DNA from: CAZMRF01 sp964568735
GTDB taxonomy: Bacteria > Acidobacteriota > Polarisedimenticolia > JACPZX01
Direction of reading: 5' to 3'
Assembly: GCA_964568735.1 (NCBI GenBank)
Contig: CAZMRF010000010.1
Location: 32,014 to 96,013, forward strand
Length of the DNA: 64,000 nt
Under the pieces are notes generated by a model. The model saw only the letters and a program-made list of their open reading frames with translations. It did no database searches and was not told the DNA's origin. Both the position numbers and the translations under genes were made by a program. Below, one piece after another: positions 35,200 to 44,707 of the stretch. Numbering within the stretch: position 1 is the first letter of the stretch; each line of letters starts with the position of its first letter.

Positions 35200-36998
35200 T
35201 CCGGACCCTGAACGACCTCTTCCTCCACGGCGTCATGACCCACCGCAAGCCGGACACGGTGGCGCATTGGACTCCGGCCGGGACGCGCGGCCTGGACCAT
35301 CGTGCGGTCCTCGAGGCGGTCGATCGGCTCGCCCTCGCATGGCGCTCCATGGGCATCGAGCGTGGCGACCGCGTCGCGATCCTCTCCGAGAACCGCCCCG
35401 AGTGGCTGCTGACCGACTACGCGCTCCTCGGGGTGGGCGGGGTGCCCGTCCCCATCTACACCTCCCTGGCGCCCTCCCAGATCGAGTACATCCTCGCGAA
35501 TTCGGGCGCCGTCGGGGCCGTCGTCTCCACACCCGCCCTCCTCGCCCGGCTCCTCCAGGTGCGTCCGAACCTCCCCGCCCTCCGTCACGTCGTCCTCATG
35601 GACGCTGCTTCGCGGGAAGACCCTGCCATCACTCCCTGGGCCGCCCTCATGCAGCGCGGTAGCGAACTCCGGCTCCGCGACCCCGACGCCTTCTCCCGGC
35701 TGACGAGGGCCGCCGAACCCGGCGACCTCGCGACGATCATCTACACTTCGGGCACGACCGGCGAGCCCAAGGGTGTGATGCTCACGCACGCCAACTTCGT
35801 CTCGAACGTCCAGGCCCTCAACGAGATCTTCCGCTGGACCGATTCCGATCGCGCGCTCTCCTTCCTGCCGCTCTCGCACGTCTTCCAGAGGATGGCGGAC
35901 TACAAGTTCATGATGGCCGGCGTGACGATCATCCACGTCGCCATCGAGGACGTGGCGGCGGCCCTTCCCGCACTCCGTCCGACAGTGCTCGTGTCGGTGC
36001 CCCGCCTCTACGAGAAGATGAAGGAGCGGATCGAAGAGAAGGTGGCCGCGGCCCCTCCGTGGCGCCAGAAGCTCTTCCACTGGGCTCGCGGCGTCGGCCG
36101 CCGCGCCCTGCTCGATCCCCTCCTGGGAGGGCCGCCGCCTTCACCGGCCGGCCGGTTGAAGCTGGCGGTGGCCGATCGACTCGTCCTGGCCAAGGTCCGC
36201 GCCGCGCTCGGGGGGCGGATCAGGAGGACCATCTCGGGAGGCGCGGCGCTGCCGCGCGACATCCAGGAGTACTTCGCGACGCTCGGGATCTTCATCACGG
36301 AAGGCTACGGCCTCACCGAGACGTCGCCCGTGCTCACCGTCAACGACCCCGATCACATCCGGCCGGGCACGGTGGGCCGCCCCATCTCGGGCGTCGAGAT
36401 CCGGATCGCCGAGGACGGTGAGATACTCGCCCGAGGCCCGTGCATCATGAAGGGGTACTTCAAGAACCCCGGCGCGACGGCGGAGGTCATCGTGGACGGC
36501 TGGTTCCACACGGGCGACGTGGGAGTCCTGGACCCCGACGGCTCCCTCAGGATCACCGACCGCAAGAAGGACCTGATCGTGACCTCGGGCGGGAAGAATG
36601 TGGCGCCGCAGCTCCTGGAGCAGGCCATCCTCTCGACCGGCCTGGCGAGCCAGGTCGTCGTCGTGGGCAACGGCCGCCGGTTCATCTCGGCGCTCCTGGT
36701 GCCCGACGGGCGCGCTCTCGATCATGCCTGCCGCGCGACCGGCACTCCCGCCGAGCCCAGGGCGGAAGCCCTCGAGAGCCCGGGGGTCATCCAGTATTTC
36801 GAGGAGATGGTCCGCTCCGCCATGTCGCGCTTCGCCGGCTACGAGCAGGTGAAGCGGATCGCGCTCCTGCCCGCCGAGCTCTCCATCGAGTCGGGGGATC
36901 TGACGCCGACGATGAAGATCCGCAGGCGCGTCGTGGAGGAGAAGCACCGGGCCCGCATCGAGGCGATCTATCGCCCATCGGGAGGGGGCCACAGGTGA
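35196..36998 (+). CDS. Long-chain acyl-CoA ligase (AMP-forming)
   Basis: The enzyme activates fatty acids to acyl-CoA. The family N terminus (TLNDLFLHGV, HRKPDTVAHW) precedes the first in-frame ATG at 35235, and no ATG, GTG or TTG lies upstream of it. GGAGG at 35184-35188 stands 7 nt before a CTG at 35196 that overlaps the regulator's stop (CTGA), so I propose CTG as the start (600 residues); ATG 35235 would give 587. The motifs are the P-loop TIIYTSGTTGEPKGVMLTH, GYGLTETSP and GWFHTGDVGVLDPDGSLRITDRKKD. The gene leads a coupled ligase-thiolase-FadJ set. Confidence 0.9.
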   Translation: MIRTLNDLFLHGVMTHRKPDTVAHWTPAGTRGLDHRAVLEAVDRLALAWRSMGIERGDRVAILSENRPEWLLTDYALLGVGGVPVPIYTSLAPSQIEYILANSGAVGAVVSTPALLARLLQVRPNLPALRHVVLMDAASREDPAITPWAALMQRGSELRLRDPDAFSRLTRAAEPGDLATIIYTSGTTGEPKGVMLTHANFVSNVQALNEIFRWTDSDRALSFLPLSHVFQRMADYKFMMAGVTIIHVAIEDVAAALPALRPTVLVSVPRLYEKMKERIEEKVAAAPPWRQKLFHWARGVGRRALLDPLLGGPPPSPAGRLKLAVADRLVLAKVRAALGGRIRRTISGGAALPRDIQEYFATLGIFITEGYGLTETSPVLTVNDPDHIRPGTVGRPISGVEIRIAEDGEILARGPCIMKGYFKNPGATAEVIVDGWFHTGDVGVLDPDGSLRITDRKKDLIVTSGGKNVAPQLLEQAILSTGLASQVVVVGNGRRFISALLVPDGRALDHACRATGTPAEPRAEALESPGVIQYFEEMVRSAMSRFAGYEQVKRIALLPAELSIESGDLTPTMKIRRRVVEEKHRARIEAIYRPSGGGHR

Positions 36999-38290
36999 GC
37001 ACCCCGGGCGATCCCGTCATCCTGGGAGGCGCCCGCACGCCCTTCGTGAAGGCCTTCGGCCTCTTCTCGCGGACGCCGGCCCGGGAGCTCGCCGCCATCG
37101 CGATCCGGGAGGCCATCGCGCGATCCGGCGTCGACCCCCGGCGCGTGGACGCCGTCGTGGTCGGCAACGTGGCCGGCCCTCCCGATGCTCCGAACATCGC
37201 CCGCGTCGCGACGCTCTTCGCGGGCCTCGGAGAATCGGTCCCCGCGGTCACGGTGAACCGCAACTGCGCCTCGGGGCTGGAGGCCATCGCCCAGGCGGCC
37301 GCCCTCATCCGGGACGGGGAGGCCGGCATCGTCGTGGCGGCCGGAGCCGAGTCCATGTCCTCGGTGCCCTTCCTCTTCCGTGACGAGGCGAAGGAGATCT
37401 TTCTCGCGGCGCGGCGCGCGAAGAGCGCGTGGCAGCGGCTGGCGATTCTCTCGAAGCTCCGCCCGCGCCACCTCTCACCCCTGGCAGGGCTCGAGGCGGG
37501 TCTGAACGATCCCTGCTGCGGCCTGAGCATGGGCGAGACTGCCGAGATCCTGGCCGCAGAGTTCGACATCAGCCGCGAGGAGCAGGACCGCTTCGCGCTC
37601 GAGAGCCACCGGCGGGCCGTGGAAGCCGCGGCGCGCCTCGCCGGGGAGATCACTCCCGTCTTCGTGCCGGGCCGCGCCGGGCGCCTGGTCAGCGCGGACG
37701 TCGGGCCCCGCGCGGAGCAGACGATGGAGGCGCTGGCCCGGCTTCGACCGGTCTTCGACCGCCGCCGTGGCACCGTCACGGCGGGGAACGCCTCGCCCAT
37801 CACGGATGGCGCCGCCGCGGTCGTGCTCGCGGCGCCCGGGGAGGTGGGCCGCACCTCTCCCGACGGAGGCCCCCTGGGCCGTGTCCGTGCCTGGAGCGCC
37901 GCCGCGCTCTCGCCACGGAGGATGGGGCTCGGCCCGGCTCATGCGATCCCGAAGGTTCTCCAGAAGGCCGGGATGAGCCTCGCCGACATCGATCTCGTCG
38001 AGATCAACGAAGCCTTCGCGGCCCAGGTGATCGCCTGCCAGAGGGCGCTGGCCTCGGAGAGCTTCTGCCGCGAGGAGCTGGGCCTCGAGGCGGCTCCGGG
38101 CGCCGTTGCCGACGAGAAGCTGAACGTGAACGGCGGCGCCGTCGCGCTCGGCCACCCGGTCGGGGCTTCCGGCGCTCGCCTCGTGCTCACGCTGCTCTCA
38201 GAAATGAGAAGGCGCGGGGTCCGGCGCGGCCTCGCCTCCCTCTGCGTCGGGGGCGGGCAGGGGATGGCGATGATCGTGGAGGCCTCGTGA
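36995..38290 (+). CDS. Acetyl-CoA acyltransferase (thiolase, FadI/FadA-like)
   Basis: The 431-residue enzyme cleaves 3-ketoacyl-CoA with CoA in the last step of beta-oxidation. The GTG start overlaps the ligase stop as GTGA. Catalytic residues are C91 in NRNCASGLEAI, His in GGAVALGHPVGASGAR and Cys in SLCVGGGQG; NEAFAAQ is the other conserved block. The extra length and loop (FLFRDEAKEIFLAARRAK) resemble FadI. It is co-translated with the FadJ-type gene. Confidence 0.94.
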   Translation: MSTPGDPVILGGARTPFVKAFGLFSRTPARELAAIAIREAIARSGVDPRRVDAVVVGNVAGPPDAPNIARVATLFAGLGESVPAVTVNRNCASGLEAIAQAAALIRDGEAGIVVAAGAESMSSVPFLFRDEAKEIFLAARRAKSAWQRLAILSKLRPRHLSPLAGLEAGLNDPCCGLSMGETAEILAAEFDISREEQDRFALESHRRAVEAAARLAGEITPVFVPGRAGRLVSADVGPRAEQTMEALARLRPVFDRRRGTVTAGNASPITDGAAAVVLAAPGEVGRTSPDGGPLGRVRAWSAAALSPRRMGLGPAHAIPKVLQKAGMSLADIDLVEINEAFAAQVIACQRALASESFCREELGLEAAPGAVADEKLNVNGGAVALGHPVGASGARLVLTLLSEMRRRGVRRGLASLCVGGGQGMAMIVEAS

Positions 38291-40458
38291 GGGAGGAGAT
38301 CCACGGCACGACCTCGAACTCGGGCCTCTCCTGGGATGTCGGTGCGGACGGCATCGCCGAGATCCGCTTCGACACGCCCGGGGAGAAGGTCAACCTCATC
38401 AGCCCGCAGTCGCTGGCGGCCCTCGACGACGCGATCTCCTTCCTCGAGCGCCAGGAGGGACTGCGCGGCGCGATCATTCTCAGCCTCAAGCCGCGCGTCT
38501 TCATCGCCGGAGCCGACGTCAAGCTCATCGCCGGGGTGAAGAGCTTCGAGGAGGGGCGCGGCAAGTCGCTGTCGGGCCAGCTGGCCTTCGGCCACCTTGA
38601 GCGCCTCCCCTGCCCGACCGTCGCCGCCATCGCGGGCGCCTGCCTCGGAGGGGGCCTCGAGCTGGCCCTCGCCTGCCGGTGGCGCGTCGCCGCCGACTCG
38701 GAGGAGGTGCGGATCGGGCTTCCGGAAGTAAAGCTCGGGATCATCCCCGGATGGGGCGGCACCCAGAGGCTGCCCCGCAGGGTCGGGCTTCCCGCGGCGC
38801 TGGATCTGATCCTCAGCGGCAGGACGCTCGATGCCCGGGCTGCCTCCAGGCTCGGCCTCGTCGACGCGGTGGTCCCGCCCGAGAGGCTCCTCGCGGAAGC
38901 GAAGAGGCTCATCCTGGCCGGGGGCGGAAGGGATGGGGCCGGCGGAGAAGTACCCGGGCCTCGCCGTCTCTCCACCGCTCAACGGCTCATGAGCGCGTGG
39001 CCGGCCCGCGCGATCATCCTCTCGCGCGCGGCCTCGGCGGTGAAGGCCAGGACGGGAGGGCACTACCCGGCCCCGGCGGCCGCCATCGACTCGATCGCGA
39101 CGGGGCTTTCACGCGGGATCGACGAGGGATTCCGGAAGGAGGCGGAGCACGTCGGCCGCCTGGTGACCGGCGAGGTCAGCCGGAACCTGGTCCGGATCTT
39201 CCTCGCCACCCGATCGGGAGAGGATCGAGCCGCCGCGCGGGAGATCCATGAGGTGGCCGTTCTCGGTGCGGGGGTGATGGGCGCCGCCATCGCGGGCCTC
39301 GCCGCCGCAAAGGGCTTCGGCGTCCGTCTTCGCGACGTCGGTCCGGGACCTCTCGAAAAAGGCATGACGCTCGCCAGGCGCGTGATCCAGGGCGACAGGA
39401 AGAGGCCGCGCCCGCAAGCATGGGTGGCTTCGCGGATGCTGAAGCTCAGGCCCTCGCTCACCCTGGCCGGCTTCGCGAAGATGGACTTCGTCCTCGAGGC
39501 CATCGTCGAGGATCTCGGAGTGAAGCAGAGGAGCCTCGCGGAGATCGAGGAGCGCGTGGGTGAGGGGTGCATCCTGGCCACGAACACGTCGTCCATCCCC
39601 GTGGGGAAGATCGCGACGGCCCTCAAGAGGCCGGAGAGCTTCGTCGGGCTGCACTTCTTCAATCCCGCGGAGAAGATGCCGCTCGTCGAGGTGGTGCGGG
39701 GCCCTCGCACGGGCCCGGCGGCGGTGGAAGCCGCCCGCGCCTTCGCCGCGAAGCTCGGCAAGACGCCCGTCGTCGTGGGGGACGCGCCGGGCTTCGTCGT
39801 GAATCGGCTGCTGATGCCCTACCTCTCCGAGGCGATGCAGGTCTTCATCGAAGGAGGCGACGCGGGGACGATCGATCGCACGCTGAAGAAGTTCGGGATG
39901 CCCATGGGTCCCATCGCCCTGCTCGATCAGATCGGGATCGACGTGGCGGCCAAGGTGGCCGGCGTGCTCGAGGATGCCTTCTCTCCCGCCGGCGCCACCG
40001 GATCCGGAGCGCCCCGGCGCCTCCTCGAGGCGATGGCCGCTCAGGGGTGGCTCGGCGCCAAGAGCGGCCGGGGCTTCTACGTCCATCAGGGCAGGTCACG
40101 GAAGCCGAGCGAGGAGGCCGCGGCGAAGGCGCGCGCGCTCGCGGAGGCCACCGGAGCGGGGACGAGGCCCGAAGGCGACGCGCTCGTGCGCCGGCTCCTC
40201 TATCCGATCGCCAACGAGGCGGCACGCGTCCTCGATCAGAAGATCGCGTCGGACGCCGCCTCGCTGGACGTGGCCATGGTCTTCGGCACCGGCTTTCCGC
40301 CCTTCCTCGGCGGGCCGCTTCGCTGGGCCGACGCCATCGGCCTCGCCTCGGTCGTGCGCGATCTCGAGAGCCTCGCCGCCGCCCACGGCACGCGCCTCGC
40401 GCCCACCGACGAGTTGCGCACCGTTGCGTCGGGCCCTGGCCGGTTCCACGTGGACTGA
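38287..40458 (+). CDS. fadJ: Multifunctional enoyl-CoA hydratase / 3-hydroxyacyl-CoA dehydrogenase
   Basis: The 723-residue fusion carries out the hydration and oxidation steps of beta-oxidation. The N-terminal crotonase domain has IAGADVKLI, the oxyanion GACLGGGLELALAC and the Glu-containing LPEVKLGIIPGWGGTQRLPR. The dehydrogenase part starts with the NAD loop VAVLGAGVMGAAIAGLAA and carries LATNTSSIPV, the catalytic-His HFFNPAEKMPLVEVV and the C-terminal GWLGAKSGRGFYVH. GTG 38287 overlaps the thiolase stop (GTGA). Order and length fit FadJ/FadB alpha subunits that complex with the thiolase. Confidence 0.95.
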   Translation: MREEIHGTTSNSGLSWDVGADGIAEIRFDTPGEKVNLISPQSLAALDDAISFLERQEGLRGAIILSLKPRVFIAGADVKLIAGVKSFEEGRGKSLSGQLAFGHLERLPCPTVAAIAGACLGGGLELALACRWRVAADSEEVRIGLPEVKLGIIPGWGGTQRLPRRVGLPAALDLILSGRTLDARAASRLGLVDAVVPPERLLAEAKRLILAGGGRDGAGGEVPGPRRLSTAQRLMSAWPARAIILSRAASAVKARTGGHYPAPAAAIDSIATGLSRGIDEGFRKEAEHVGRLVTGEVSRNLVRIFLATRSGEDRAAAREIHEVAVLGAGVMGAAIAGLAAAKGFGVRLRDVGPGPLEKGMTLARRVIQGDRKRPRPQAWVASRMLKLRPSLTLAGFAKMDFVLEAIVEDLGVKQRSLAEIEERVGEGCILATNTSSIPVGKIATALKRPESFVGLHFFNPAEKMPLVEVVRGPRTGPAAVEAARAFAAKLGKTPVVVGDAPGFVVNRLLMPYLSEAMQVFIEGGDAGTIDRTLKKFGMPMGPIALLDQIGIDVAAKVAGVLEDAFSPAGATGSGAPRRLLEAMAAQGWLGAKSGRGFYVHQGRSRKPSEEAAAKARALAEATGAGTRPEGDALVRRLLYPIANEAARVLDQKIASDAASLDVAMVFGTGFPPFLGGPLRWADAIGLASVVRDLESLAAAHGTRLAPTDELRTVASGPGRFHVD

Positions 40459-40606
40459 TCGGCCCCGTCGAGCGCCCTCGCGCGACAGGGAGACTCCTCA
40501 GCGGGCTCCGCGTTCGCCGTTTTCGACAGAGAGCCCGTCCGATGATTCCGGTCGGCTCCACGGGCAGCGCTTCGTACGCTCCACGGTCGCGAATCTCCGC
40601 CGAATC

Positions 40607-40637
40607 GAGGGGCCCCTCTCCGGGTTTGGTGTATAAT
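40607..40637 (+). promoter_or_regulatory. Palindrome and -10 box upstream of the M1 peptidase
   Basis: GAGGGGCCCCTC (40607-40618) is a perfect 12-bp palindrome lying where a -35 would be, 13 nt before a perfect TATAAT (40632-40637). It may be an operator replacing a -35. Upstream (40502-40537), arms CGGGCTC/GAGCCCG could end the fad transcript. The remaining intergenic sequence shows nothing else. Confidence 0.45.
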
Positions 40638-40682
40638 CGCCGCGTCTGATCGGGCAAACCCAATATTCGACAGGAGATAGCG

Positions 40683-43121
40683 ATGATCGTGCGCACGCTT
40701 GCCTCCCTGGCTCTGATCGCCCTCGCCGCGGCAGGCACCTCGCCCCTGCGCGCCGCCATCACGACGAGCCAGGATCTCCAGCGCGTCTGCGACGAGTTCG
40801 CGGCGCTCGGGCTGGATCCAGGGCGTGCCCATGACGTCAAGAGCCTCAGCATCGTACGCGACATCGGCACTCTCAGGCTCGATGCGGGCGTCCTCATCTT
40901 CTCGAAGCAGATCGAAGGTGTCACGCCCGCGGCCGTCTTCATCGGGAAGGGCTCCTTCACGCTCACCCCGATCAGGAAAATGGATCGCGAGATGCTCGAC
41001 ATCACCGCTGCCGACTATCTGGGGTCGAAGCCGGGAGGGATGATCAACACCGGACTGACCCAGGCCGTGCTCTTCGCCTATGACGCCACCTGGAGCGGGC
41101 TCCAGACCTCCCTCTCCAAAGCCCGGCCCGCGACGGCGGATGAGCTCGGGCAGGCCGGACCCCTTTTGAAGGAACAGATCAGCCTGGGCGACCGCTACTA
41201 CCCGTTGGACCAGATCTTCGACCACGAAGTCGGGGTGGCCGCCGAGTTCGGCATCATCGCGGCCGCGCTCCACGACCCCTCCGAGCCGCCCGAAACTCTC
41301 CGTGTCGAGATGAAGACCGACCTCGGAGGGCTCTCGTTCGCCTGGCTGCCATCGAAGACCTACGAGGTGCGCCTCGGGACGCGAAGTCCCCTGGGCGCCT
41401 TCCTCGACTACCACCCCCTTGTGATCACGCATCGGAAAGAGGATCTGGATGCCGCGGGCCGGTACGTGGCCGACCCCGTGAAGGATCGCAAGGAGACCAT
41501 CAAGGTCAACCGCTACCGGATGAACCTCGAGATCCCCGATCTCCAGCAGATCAACATCGACGTGGACGCCGGCTTCACCCCGCAGGTGGAAAACCTCCCT
41601 CTCATCGCCTTCGATCTCGTCAACGACGTGGGAGGCCCGCGATGGGACAGCCGGGCGAAGTACGTCGACACGCTCTCCGTCAAGGACGCCGGCGGAAAGG
41701 ACCTGCCCTTCCTTCACAGGAAGCACCGGATCCTCATCCTGCCGGCCGGGCCACCCGCGAAGGGGCAGGAGATCTCCTGGAGCTTCAAGCTGAACGAGAA
41801 GACGATCACGCAGTTCAGCGACAATCACTTCTCCCTGCTGAACACCTTCCCCTGGTTCCCGCAGTACGGGTACCTGGGAGGGGTCTACGAGTTCGACTGG
41901 ACCGTCAAGACGGTCAAGCCCTACTCGGCGACGGGCTCCGGCACGGTCCTGAAGCGGTGGGAGGAAGACCGCTTCAACGCCGTCGAGATGACCTTCGACA
42001 CCCCCGTCTGGCTCCCGAGCATCATCTTCGGCCGGTACCAGGCCGAGGAGGGCGAGTACCAGTCGCAGGCCAGCGGCAAGAAGATCCCCCTCGCCGCCTG
42101 GTCCTGGCCGACGACGAACTACTTCTTCGGCACGGAGACCTTCTCCGTCAACGTCCCGAGGAACAAGCCGGGGGACGTCATCGCGGAAGGGAAGGAGATC
42201 CTCAAGTTCATGGAGGATCTCTACGGCCCTTTCCCCTACGAGAAGCTCGACATCGCCATGATGGCGCCGGGTTTCGGGTTCGGGCAGTCGCCCCCCGCCT
42301 TCGTCCAGCTCACGGGCGAGGCCTTCATGTCGAGCGCCACGATCGCGCAGTTCGCCCGGGCCAACCCAGACTTCTTCCACGAGTTCTTCGCCCATGAGGT
42401 CGCCCACCAGTGGTGGGCGCACAAGATCAAGTGGACCGCTTGGGAGGATACGTGGCTCTCGGAGTCGTTCGCCGAGTACTCGTCGGGCCTCTACGTCCTG
42501 GGCCTTCAGGGCAAGCAGAGGTACCTCGACAAGCTCCGCCGCTGGAAGGAAAACGCGATGAACGCCGACGCCCACGGCTCTATCGCCTGGTGCAACAACC
42601 TGTCGGGGACGAACGGATTCCTGTGGCGAACCCAGCTCATCTACAACAAGGGCCCCTACGTCGTTCACATGCTCAGGATGATGCTCGGCAAGGACAAGTT
42701 CAGCGAGGCCATGAAGGCCGTCTTCGCGAAGCACCCCTACGAGATGATCACAACGGACGCGCTTCAGGCGGAATGCGAGAAGGTCGCCGGCTACGACCTC
42801 GATTTCTTTTTCGACCAGTGGTTCCGCGGCACGGGGATCCCGGTCTTCGACTACTCCTGGGATGCCTCCCAGACGGAAGACGGCTCCTGGCTCGTTTCGG
42901 TGAAGATCTCGCAGCGCGACAAGCAGAGGTTCAAGCAGGTGCTGATGCCCATCTACTTCTACTTCAAGGGGCAGGCCGAGCCGCTCATCCGGCCCAGGCC
43001 CATCACCGAGGCCGATCACGTCTACAAGCTGAAGCTCCCCCAGAAGCCCGAGCGAATCGTCCTCGACGAGGACCACGACATCCTCGGGGACATGATCCCG
43101 GCGACCAGCTCCGGGATGTAG
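40683..43121 (+). CDS. Exported M1 family metallo-aminopeptidase
   Basis: The 812-residue protein begins with a signal peptide (TLASLALIALAAAGTSPLRA), followed by about 500 residues of beta-rich sequence. The gluzincin zinc site follows: HEVAHQWW (H571, E572, H575) and the third ligand Glu in WLSESFAEYSSG. The exopeptidase GAMEN motif is not clear, so specificity is uncertain. A C-terminal segment (YDLDFFFDQWFRGTGIPVFDYSW) is the usual M1 ending. AGGAG precedes the ATG. It probably digests peptides in the periplasm. Confidence 0.9.
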   Translation: MIVRTLASLALIALAAAGTSPLRAAITTSQDLQRVCDEFAALGLDPGRAHDVKSLSIVRDIGTLRLDAGVLIFSKQIEGVTPAAVFIGKGSFTLTPIRKMDREMLDITAADYLGSKPGGMINTGLTQAVLFAYDATWSGLQTSLSKARPATADELGQAGPLLKEQISLGDRYYPLDQIFDHEVGVAAEFGIIAAALHDPSEPPETLRVEMKTDLGGLSFAWLPSKTYEVRLGTRSPLGAFLDYHPLVITHRKEDLDAAGRYVADPVKDRKETIKVNRYRMNLEIPDLQQINIDVDAGFTPQVENLPLIAFDLVNDVGGPRWDSRAKYVDTLSVKDAGGKDLPFLHRKHRILILPAGPPAKGQEISWSFKLNEKTITQFSDNHFSLLNTFPWFPQYGYLGGVYEFDWTVKTVKPYSATGSGTVLKRWEEDRFNAVEMTFDTPVWLPSIIFGRYQAEEGEYQSQASGKKIPLAAWSWPTTNYFFGTETFSVNVPRNKPGDVIAEGKEILKFMEDLYGPFPYEKLDIAMMAPGFGFGQSPPAFVQLTGEAFMSSATIAQFARANPDFFHEFFAHEVAHQWWAHKIKWTAWEDTWLSESFAEYSSGLYVLGLQGKQRYLDKLRRWKENAMNADAHGSIAWCNNLSGTNGFLWRTQLIYNKGPYVVHMLRMMLGKDKFSEAMKAVFAKHPYEMITTDALQAECEKVAGYDLDFFFDQWFRGTGIPVFDYSWDASQTEDGSWLVSVKISQRDKQRFKQVLMPIYFYFKGQAEPLIRPRPITEADHVYKLKLPQKPERIVLDEDHDILGDMIPATSSGM

Positions 43122-43134
43122 CCGCGGCGCCGCG

Positions 43135-44658
43135 ATGGTAGACAGCACTCCACGCACGCGGCCGGGATCGTCCACGCCCGGCGCCGGGAGCGCGGAGCAC
43201 GGGAAGGACAGCCCGCCGTCGGGTTCCTACGAGCCCGTCATCGGGCTCGAGGTCCACGCGCAGCTCAGGACCGAGAGCAAGATCTTCTGCGCCTGCGCCA
43301 CGCGCTTCGGCGATCCTCCGAACACGAACACCTGCCCCGTCTGCCTCGGGATGCCCGGAGCGCTCCCCGTCCTCAACGCGCGCGTCGTCGAGCTGGCGGT
43401 GAAGGCGGCCCTCGCGACGGAGTGCCGGGTCAACCGCCGCTCGATCTTCGCCCGCAAGAACTACTTCTATCCCGATCTCCCGAAGGGTTACCAGATCTCG
43501 CAGTACGAGGAACCGCTCGCGGTCCACGGCCGTGTCCCCATCGAGCCCGCCGGCGCTCCCCTCCACGTGAGGCTCGCCCGGATCCACATGGAGGAGGATG
43601 CGGGGAAGCTGATCCACGAAGGGATGCACGACTCGGAGTCGAAGTCGTACGTGGATTACAACCGCGCCGGGATTCCCCTGATCGAGATTGTCAGCGAGCC
43701 CGACATCCGATCGCCGGAGGAGGCATGGCTCTACCTGACGCGCCTGCGCAGCATGCTCCTCTACCTCGAGGTCTGCGACGGGAACATGGAGGAGGGCTCC
43801 CTGCGGTGCGACGCGAACGTGTCGCTGCGCCCCCGGGGCGCCGCCGCGCTGGGCACGAGGGTCGAGATCAAGAACCTCAACTCCTTCAGGAATGTCCAGA
43901 AGGCACTGGAGCACGAGATGATCCGACAAGGACGGCTCCTGGAGGCCGGGCGGTCCGTCGATCAGGAGACCCGCCTGTGGGATGCGGACGGCGGGCGAAC
44001 CCTGACGATGCGCTCCAAGGAAGAGGCCATGGACTACCGCTACTTCCCCGAGCCCGACATCCCGCCTCTCCTCCTCAAAGAGGCGTGGATCGAGGAGGTG
44101 CGCCGATCGATCCCCGAGCTTCCCGCGGCGAAGAAGGCCCGCTACGTCTCCGCGTGGGAGGTGCCCGAGCAGGACGCCCACTTCCTGACGCTCGAGCCCT
44201 CCATGGCCGCCTACATGGAGGAGACCACGAAGCTCTCCGGGAGCCCCCGGATGGCCGCGAACTGGATCATCACGGAGCTGATGGGCCGCCTCAACGAGGC
44301 GAAGACGGCGATCGCCGCCTCCCCCGTCCGCCCCGCCTCCCTCGCGGCCCTCATCCGTCTCATCGACGATGGGACGATCTCCGGCAAGATCGCCAAGAGC
44401 GTCTTCGAGGAGATGTTCGCCACGGGCGCGGAGCCCGGCGCCATCGTCAGGGACAAGGGGCTCGTCCAGATCAGCGACGAGGCGCAGGTCGCGGCCCTCG
44501 TCGACGAGGTCCTCGCCGCGAATCCCTCGCAGGCCGATCAGTACCGCGGAGGGAAGGCGGCGGCCCTGGGCTGGCTCGTCGGCCAGGTCATGAAGACCTC
44601 CGGGGGGCGAGCCAACCCGGGCCTCGTCAACCGGCTCCTCAAGGAAAAGCTGGGTTAG
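43135..44658 (+). CDS. gatB: Asp/Glu-tRNA(Asn/Gln) amidotransferase subunit B
   Basis: The 507-residue subunit of GatCAB helps convert Glu-tRNA(Gln) or Asp-tRNA(Asn) to the amidated form. The core begins at residue 32 with YEPVIGLEVHAQLRTESKIFC. The zinc-binding cysteines are in CACATRFG and NTCPVCLGMPG, then RKNYFYPDLPKGYQISQYE, MEEDAGKLIHEG and DYNRAGIPLIEIVSEPDIRSP. The YqeY-like C-terminal domain runs to the end. The first 30 residues are Ser/Pro/Gly-rich and may be an over-extended start. gatA and gatC are not nearby. Confidence 0.96.
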   Translation: MVDSTPRTRPGSSTPGAGSAEHGKDSPPSGSYEPVIGLEVHAQLRTESKIFCACATRFGDPPNTNTCPVCLGMPGALPVLNARVVELAVKAALATECRVNRRSIFARKNYFYPDLPKGYQISQYEEPLAVHGRVPIEPAGAPLHVRLARIHMEEDAGKLIHEGMHDSESKSYVDYNRAGIPLIEIVSEPDIRSPEEAWLYLTRLRSMLLYLEVCDGNMEEGSLRCDANVSLRPRGAAALGTRVEIKNLNSFRNVQKALEHEMIRQGRLLEAGRSVDQETRLWDADGGRTLTMRSKEEAMDYRYFPEPDIPPLLLKEAWIEEVRRSIPELPAAKKARYVSAWEVPEQDAHFLTLEPSMAAYMEETTKLSGSPRMAANWIITELMGRLNEAKTAIAASPVRPASLAALIRLIDDGTISGKIAKSVFEEMFATGAEPGAIVRDKGLVQISDEAQVAALVDEVLAANPSQADQYRGGKAAALGWLVGQVMKTSGGRANPGLVNRLLKEKLG

Positions 44659-44707
44659 AGTCGCAATCGCGGCGGCGGCTGCGTAGAATGAGCGCGGTGC
44701 CGCCGAG

